A stretch of DNA of 33,383 nt, taken from the NCBI GenBank assembly GCA_022794015.1, contig JAAWDZ010000044.1:1-33383 (forward strand), written 5' to 3'. This DNA is from Eubacterium sp. (GTDB lineage: Bacteria; Bacillota; Clostridia; Lachnospirales; Lachnospiraceae). Both the position numbers and the translations under genes were made by a program. Position 1 is the stretch's first letter, and each line of letters begins with the position of its first letter. The notes under the pieces are model-generated. The model was not told where the DNA came from and searched no databases. It saw nothing but the letters and a program-made list of their open reading frames with translations. This document shows positions 30,471 through 33,383 of the stretch, in pieces.

Positions 30471-32573
30471 ATGAGAAAAACAAAATTATGGAAACGCTGT
30501 ATGGCAGCTGCAATGAGCTTGACTATGTTGGTGACAAGTTCAACAGCATATGCCAAAGGCGCAGAGGAAAAAACAACTACTAATGACCTATCACAATGGA
30601 TTGTTCGCAAAGAAGCAGAACCAAGAAAGCTAAAAGACGGCCATACAGAAAAAGACCTTTATGAAATCACCGTGAAGGATAATGGTGCGAGAAGGATTTT
30701 TACAGTAAATGGGATAGTTGCAAACCAACCTAATTATATGCCTCGCTTGCTGGCAGTAGATGGAAGCCACTTCTGTGCCACTGCTTCGCAGACACTCGGC
30801 ACACTGCAGTCCCCTGAAAAAATAGAAGGGACAGTAGACGGCTCGGATCTGGATGTTCTTTTTGAATACAATACTCCAGGGGGTGCAGGAATTGGAGGTG
30901 GGCATTATCTTAGTGATTTGGCATCCTATTGCGATTTGTATGCTAAAACAAAAGCTGGAAAACCTATTAGTGGATTATCTTTAGAGTATGATACGAGTCA
31001 ACATAGCGAGATTATGGGTGGCATTGCAGATATGGTCGTATATGATGAAGGTGGAAATATTAAAAACAGACTAAAGCTGGATGGGATTGGAACAATTACA
31101 TCTTGGCGCGGCAGGAATGGCTATACCCAGCTTACTACATGGGGTAGTTCCTCAATCATGAACGAGGCGGGGCAATTTACACCCTATATTGGGGGTTCAG
31201 CCGGATTCCGGCGAGCTTACGCAATTTTGGATGATACCGGAACCGTGTATGAGGACAGCTATGGAGAGGGTAACCGTTACATACGGGCGTTCAAGAGTGA
31301 TGAGGGTGAAGATAAATTTACCGTGCTGGCTCCAGACAAAAGCAAGGTGGCAGATGTAACTATCAAATACCACGAAACCGATTATTATTCCACTTCTGCC
31401 ACTGATTTTGATTATGATTACGAAGTAGAAAATCTGGCCGATGGATGGGAAATTTTGGTGGATATATCAGAGACAACAGCATTTCCCAATAACATGAAGA
31501 CGGGAGAAAGTTTGTCATGTGAACCTTCGCTGCTTATTAGCATTACGGCACAACGGAAAAATGATGATGGGCTTATCCCGATTTCCTATGATTTTGACGG
31601 CAGGCAAAACCTGACATTCCAGTTTAAGGGCATAGACGGAATTAAAGAAATCAAAAAAGTTCAGTTTACCTGTTCTGAGAATATACAGCCGACATTCGGC
31701 AGTTGGCTGAGCTGGGTTTCCTGCGCAACTGAAGACTTGACGTATGATTTAGAAAAAGGCGAGCTCACTTTTCCTAAAAGCGTCATGTCGCAATGGGCTT
31801 ATGATGCTTACTCATCTACCGGTAATACTTACCAAGGATGTATGACCTATGTTACAGAAGATGGGGTAGAAAAAACAGCGTATGGAAATTGGTATATCAA
31901 GATTCTGGAGAAATCGAATGAGCCGATTCCTGATGACCCAGACCCCGGCAACACGAACACCAACACCCCCGGAGGCAACACAAGTAATTCCGGAACAAAC
32001 CAGCCGAACCCGGGCAATTCCGGCAACCAGACAGATACGAGTGTCAAAGTGGAAAAAATATCAATCTCCGGCCTCTCCCACAAAATAGCCACCGGCAAGA
32101 AAATCACGTTGGAAGCCACTGTAACACCTCCTAATGCGACAAATAAATCTATCACTTGGAAATCTAGTAATACAAAATATGCCACAGTCAATAATAAGGG
32201 CGTTGTGAATATTAAGAAAGCCAGTGCAGGCAAAACCGTTACAATCACTGCAACAGCCAACGACGGAAGTGGAAAGAAAGCATCCTACAAAATCAAGGGC
32301 ATGAAAGGTGCCGTAAAGAGGATTACTATTTCCGGCCAAAAGACTCAGAGCCTGAAGGTCGGCAAATCCATCAATCTCAAAGCCAAAGTGACAGCATCAA
32401 AAGGTGCAAACAAAACTTTACAATGGACGAGTAGTAACAAGAAATATGCCACTGTAACTAGCAAAGGTAAAGTAACAGCCAAAAAGGCTGGCGAAGGCAA
32501 AACCGTCAAAATCACTGCAATGGCTACGGATGGGAGTGGCAAGAAGGCAAATGTAAAAATAAAAATCAAATAG
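30471..32573 (+). CDS. Secreted surface protein with two Big2-type Ig-like domains, downstream of the invertible promoter
   Basis: A 700-residue exported protein. The signal peptide (MRKTKLWKRCMAAAMSLTML then VTSSTAYA-K) is cleaved after about residue 27. A large N-terminal region without a family I recognise (about 30-480) is rich in aromatic and acidic residues; a linker of Pro/Asn/Gly/Thr (about 485-525) follows, then two bacterial Ig-like domains (VEKISISGLSHKIATGKKIT, about 526-612, and VKRITISGQKTQSLKVGKSI, about 616-700) with the SSNTKYATVN and SSNKKYATVT cores. The last domain ends the protein; there is no LPxTG motif or membrane anchor, so attachment may be through the Ig-like domains. 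AAGGGAG at 30456-30462 supports the ATG at 30471; ATG 30465 and TTG 30468 are alternatives. Expression probably depends on the switch upstream. Confidence 0.88.
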   Translation: MRKTKLWKRCMAAAMSLTMLVTSSTAYAKGAEEKTTTNDLSQWIVRKEAEPRKLKDGHTEKDLYEITVKDNGARRIFTVNGIVANQPNYMPRLLAVDGSHFCATASQTLGTLQSPEKIEGTVDGSDLDVLFEYNTPGGAGIGGGHYLSDLASYCDLYAKTKAGKPISGLSLEYDTSQHSEIMGGIADMVVYDEGGNIKNRLKLDGIGTITSWRGRNGYTQLTTWGSSSIMNEAGQFTPYIGGSAGFRRAYAILDDTGTVYEDSYGEGNRYIRAFKSDEGEDKFTVLAPDKSKVADVTIKYHETDYYSTSATDFDYDYEVENLADGWEILVDISETTAFPNNMKTGESLSCEPSLLISITAQRKNDDGLIPISYDFDGRQNLTFQFKGIDGIKEIKKVQFTCSENIQPTFGSWLSWVSCATEDLTYDLEKGELTFPKSVMSQWAYDAYSSTGNTYQGCMTYVTEDGVEKTAYGNWYIKILEKSNEPIPDDPDPGNTNTNTPGGNTSNSGTNQPNPGNSGNQTDTSVKVEKISISGLSHKIATGKKITLEATVTPPNATNKSITWKSSNTKYATVNNKGVVNIKKASAGKTVTITATANDGSGKKASYKIKGMKGAVKRITISGQKTQSLKVGKSINLKAKVTASKGANKTLQWTSSNKKYATVTSKGKVTAKKAGEGKTVKITAMATDGSGKKANVKIKIK

Positions 32574-32702
32574 CATGGCGTGATTTGGTTTACGCTGAAG
32601 AAAGAATAAAGCAGCATTAAAAGTCCATCTATAATTGGCTTATGTAGGGAGCAGGAGTAGTTGGGCGACTTTTGCAATTTATCAAAAAGAGGAGGAATAA
32701 AA

Positions 32703-33383
32703 TTGATAAAACGAATACTTTCAATAATACTGGTGCTTTGCATGATATTATCGCCAGTGGTAAATGTTGATGCATTAGAAAGCAGCAATACAAATACAGA
32801 GGAAACTAAAGATACGCAAAAGACGAATACTAATGATAAGATACAGTGGGATGCTACTCGTGAATCGTCCGAATTCACAGATATTACAGCAGAGCCTACG
32901 GTACTTGCAGATGACGTACCTACTTCAGGAACTTGTGGGCTGAATGCGACATGGAGATTAGAAGATGACACATTGATTATTAGTGGAACGGGTGAGATGA
33001 GTGATTATGATGACAGTATTGATTCACCATGGTACTCTTGTCGAAAGGAAATCAAATATATAGATATACAAAATGGCATAACTGAAATCGGAAATAATGC
33101 ATTTGTTGACTGCAACAGTCTGGCCAGTATCAGCATCCCGAATAGTGTCACTAGTATAGGATATGGAACATTCCATGGTTGTAGTCGGCTGACCAGTGTT
33201 AATATCCCGGATGGTGTCACCAGTATAGAAATGGGGACATTTTATGGTTGTAGTAAACTGACCGGCGTTAATATCCCAAATAGCGTCACCAGTATTGGAG
33301 CTTCTGCATTCCATGATTGTAGAAATCTGACCAGTGTTAATATCCCAAATAGTGTCACCAGCATTGAGGCTGCGGCTTTCGGC
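32703..33383 (+). CDS. BspA-like leucine-rich-repeat surface protein, 5' part
   Basis: Starts at TTG 32703 with AGGAGGAAT at 32690-32698 and continues past the window end (227 codons seen). The product begins MIKRILSIILVLCMILSPVV, a signal peptide ending near VDA, then a Thr/Asp/Glu-rich segment, a module with CGLNATWRLEDDTLIISGTG (frequent ahead of LRR_5 arrays), and at least four BspA-type repeats of 23 residues of the form SIPNSVTSIGYGTFHGCSRL. These proteins mediate adhesion in gut and oral bacteria. It lies 130 bases behind the Big2 protein with no strong terminator between, so it may share the phase-variable transcript. Confidence 0.9.
   Translation, partial: MIKRILSIILVLCMILSPVVNVDALESSNTNTEETKDTQKTNTNDKIQWDATRESSEFTDITAEPTVLADDVPTSGTCGLNATWRLEDDTLIISGTGEMSDYDDSIDSPWYSCRKEIKYIDIQNGITEIGNNAFVDCNSLASISIPNSVTSIGYGTFHGCSRLTSVNIPDGVTSIEMGTFYGCSKLTGVNIPNSVTSIGASAFHDCRNLTSVNIPNSVTSIEAAAFG

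Noticed and set aside
32103..32135. GTAACACC inside the Big2 coding sequence as another recombination site.
   Set aside because: One base off the word, within ordinary Ig-like repeat codons (ACTGTAACACCT), no inverted partner nearby.
31847..32971. Several long hydrophobic minus-strand ORFs opposite the Big2 and LRR genes.
   Set aside because: Repeat-rich Thr/Ser/Lys coding sequence yields open, hydrophobic antisense frames; no ribosome sites or family motifs.

Overview
The window looks like a chromosomal segment of a low-to-mid GC Gram-positive anaerobe, most likely a Lachnospiraceae-type Clostridium. The reasons are the strong AGGAGG ribosome binding sites, frequent GTG/TTG starts, the gene order (class A PBP, secG, rnr, smpB, ssrA; comEA, two-component pair, GerMN lipoprotein, comEC, holA), an mglBAC sugar transporter, and BspA-like and Big2-type surface proteins. 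The taxonomic call is inference; no rRNA is present.

Layout. 1-2567 is an accessory, decaying patch: a hairpin-rich sequence resembling the right end of an IS200/IS605-type element, a frameshifted DUF3990 gene with two small partner genes (one DUF3791), a MNT nucleotidyltransferase next to a truncated HEPN gene, and an Rpn-type PD-(D/E)XK nuclease. 2568-3329 is a mostly empty spacer with a strong terminator and a possible 22-codon ORF. 3330-25654 is ordinary core genome on the + strand: cell-wall synthesis (PBP, L,D-transpeptidase), protein export (secG), RNA decay and ribosome rescue (rnr, smpB, tmRNA), RNA modification (TrmH-family methylase, tcdA), DNA uptake and signalling (comEA, RR/HK, GerMN, comEC), replication (holA), galactose-type uptake (mglBAC) and one-carbon metabolism (metF).

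25864-30409 is the unusual part. Five promoterless fragments of FISUMP (Fib_succ_major) C-type-lectin-like domains lie in both orientations. They are built from blocks that are identical at the nucleotide level (a 59-bp head in three copies, a 111-bp inverted repeat with one mismatch, a shared tail) around strongly diverged interiors. A ParE/RelE-type toxin-antitoxin pair sits at the centre of the palindrome, and a second inverted repeat of about 200 bp flanks the fifth cassette. Next to them is a 190-residue, catalytic-domain-only tyrosine recombinase of the FimB/RecV style. Upstream of it lies a 178-bp segment bounded by perfect 18-bp inverted repeats that contains outward promoters. In the sequenced orientation the best promoter points at the recombinase; after inversion it would point at a secreted Big2-domain protein (30471-32573), which is preceded by an intrinsic terminator and followed by a BspA-like leucine-rich-repeat protein cut by the window end.

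The simplest reading is a phase-variable surface-protein switch joined to a silent reservoir of variable lectin-like cassettes. The 8-bp word GTAACACT occurs both in the switch repeats and throughout the cassette flanks, which suggests, but does not prove, that the same recombinase could rearrange both.
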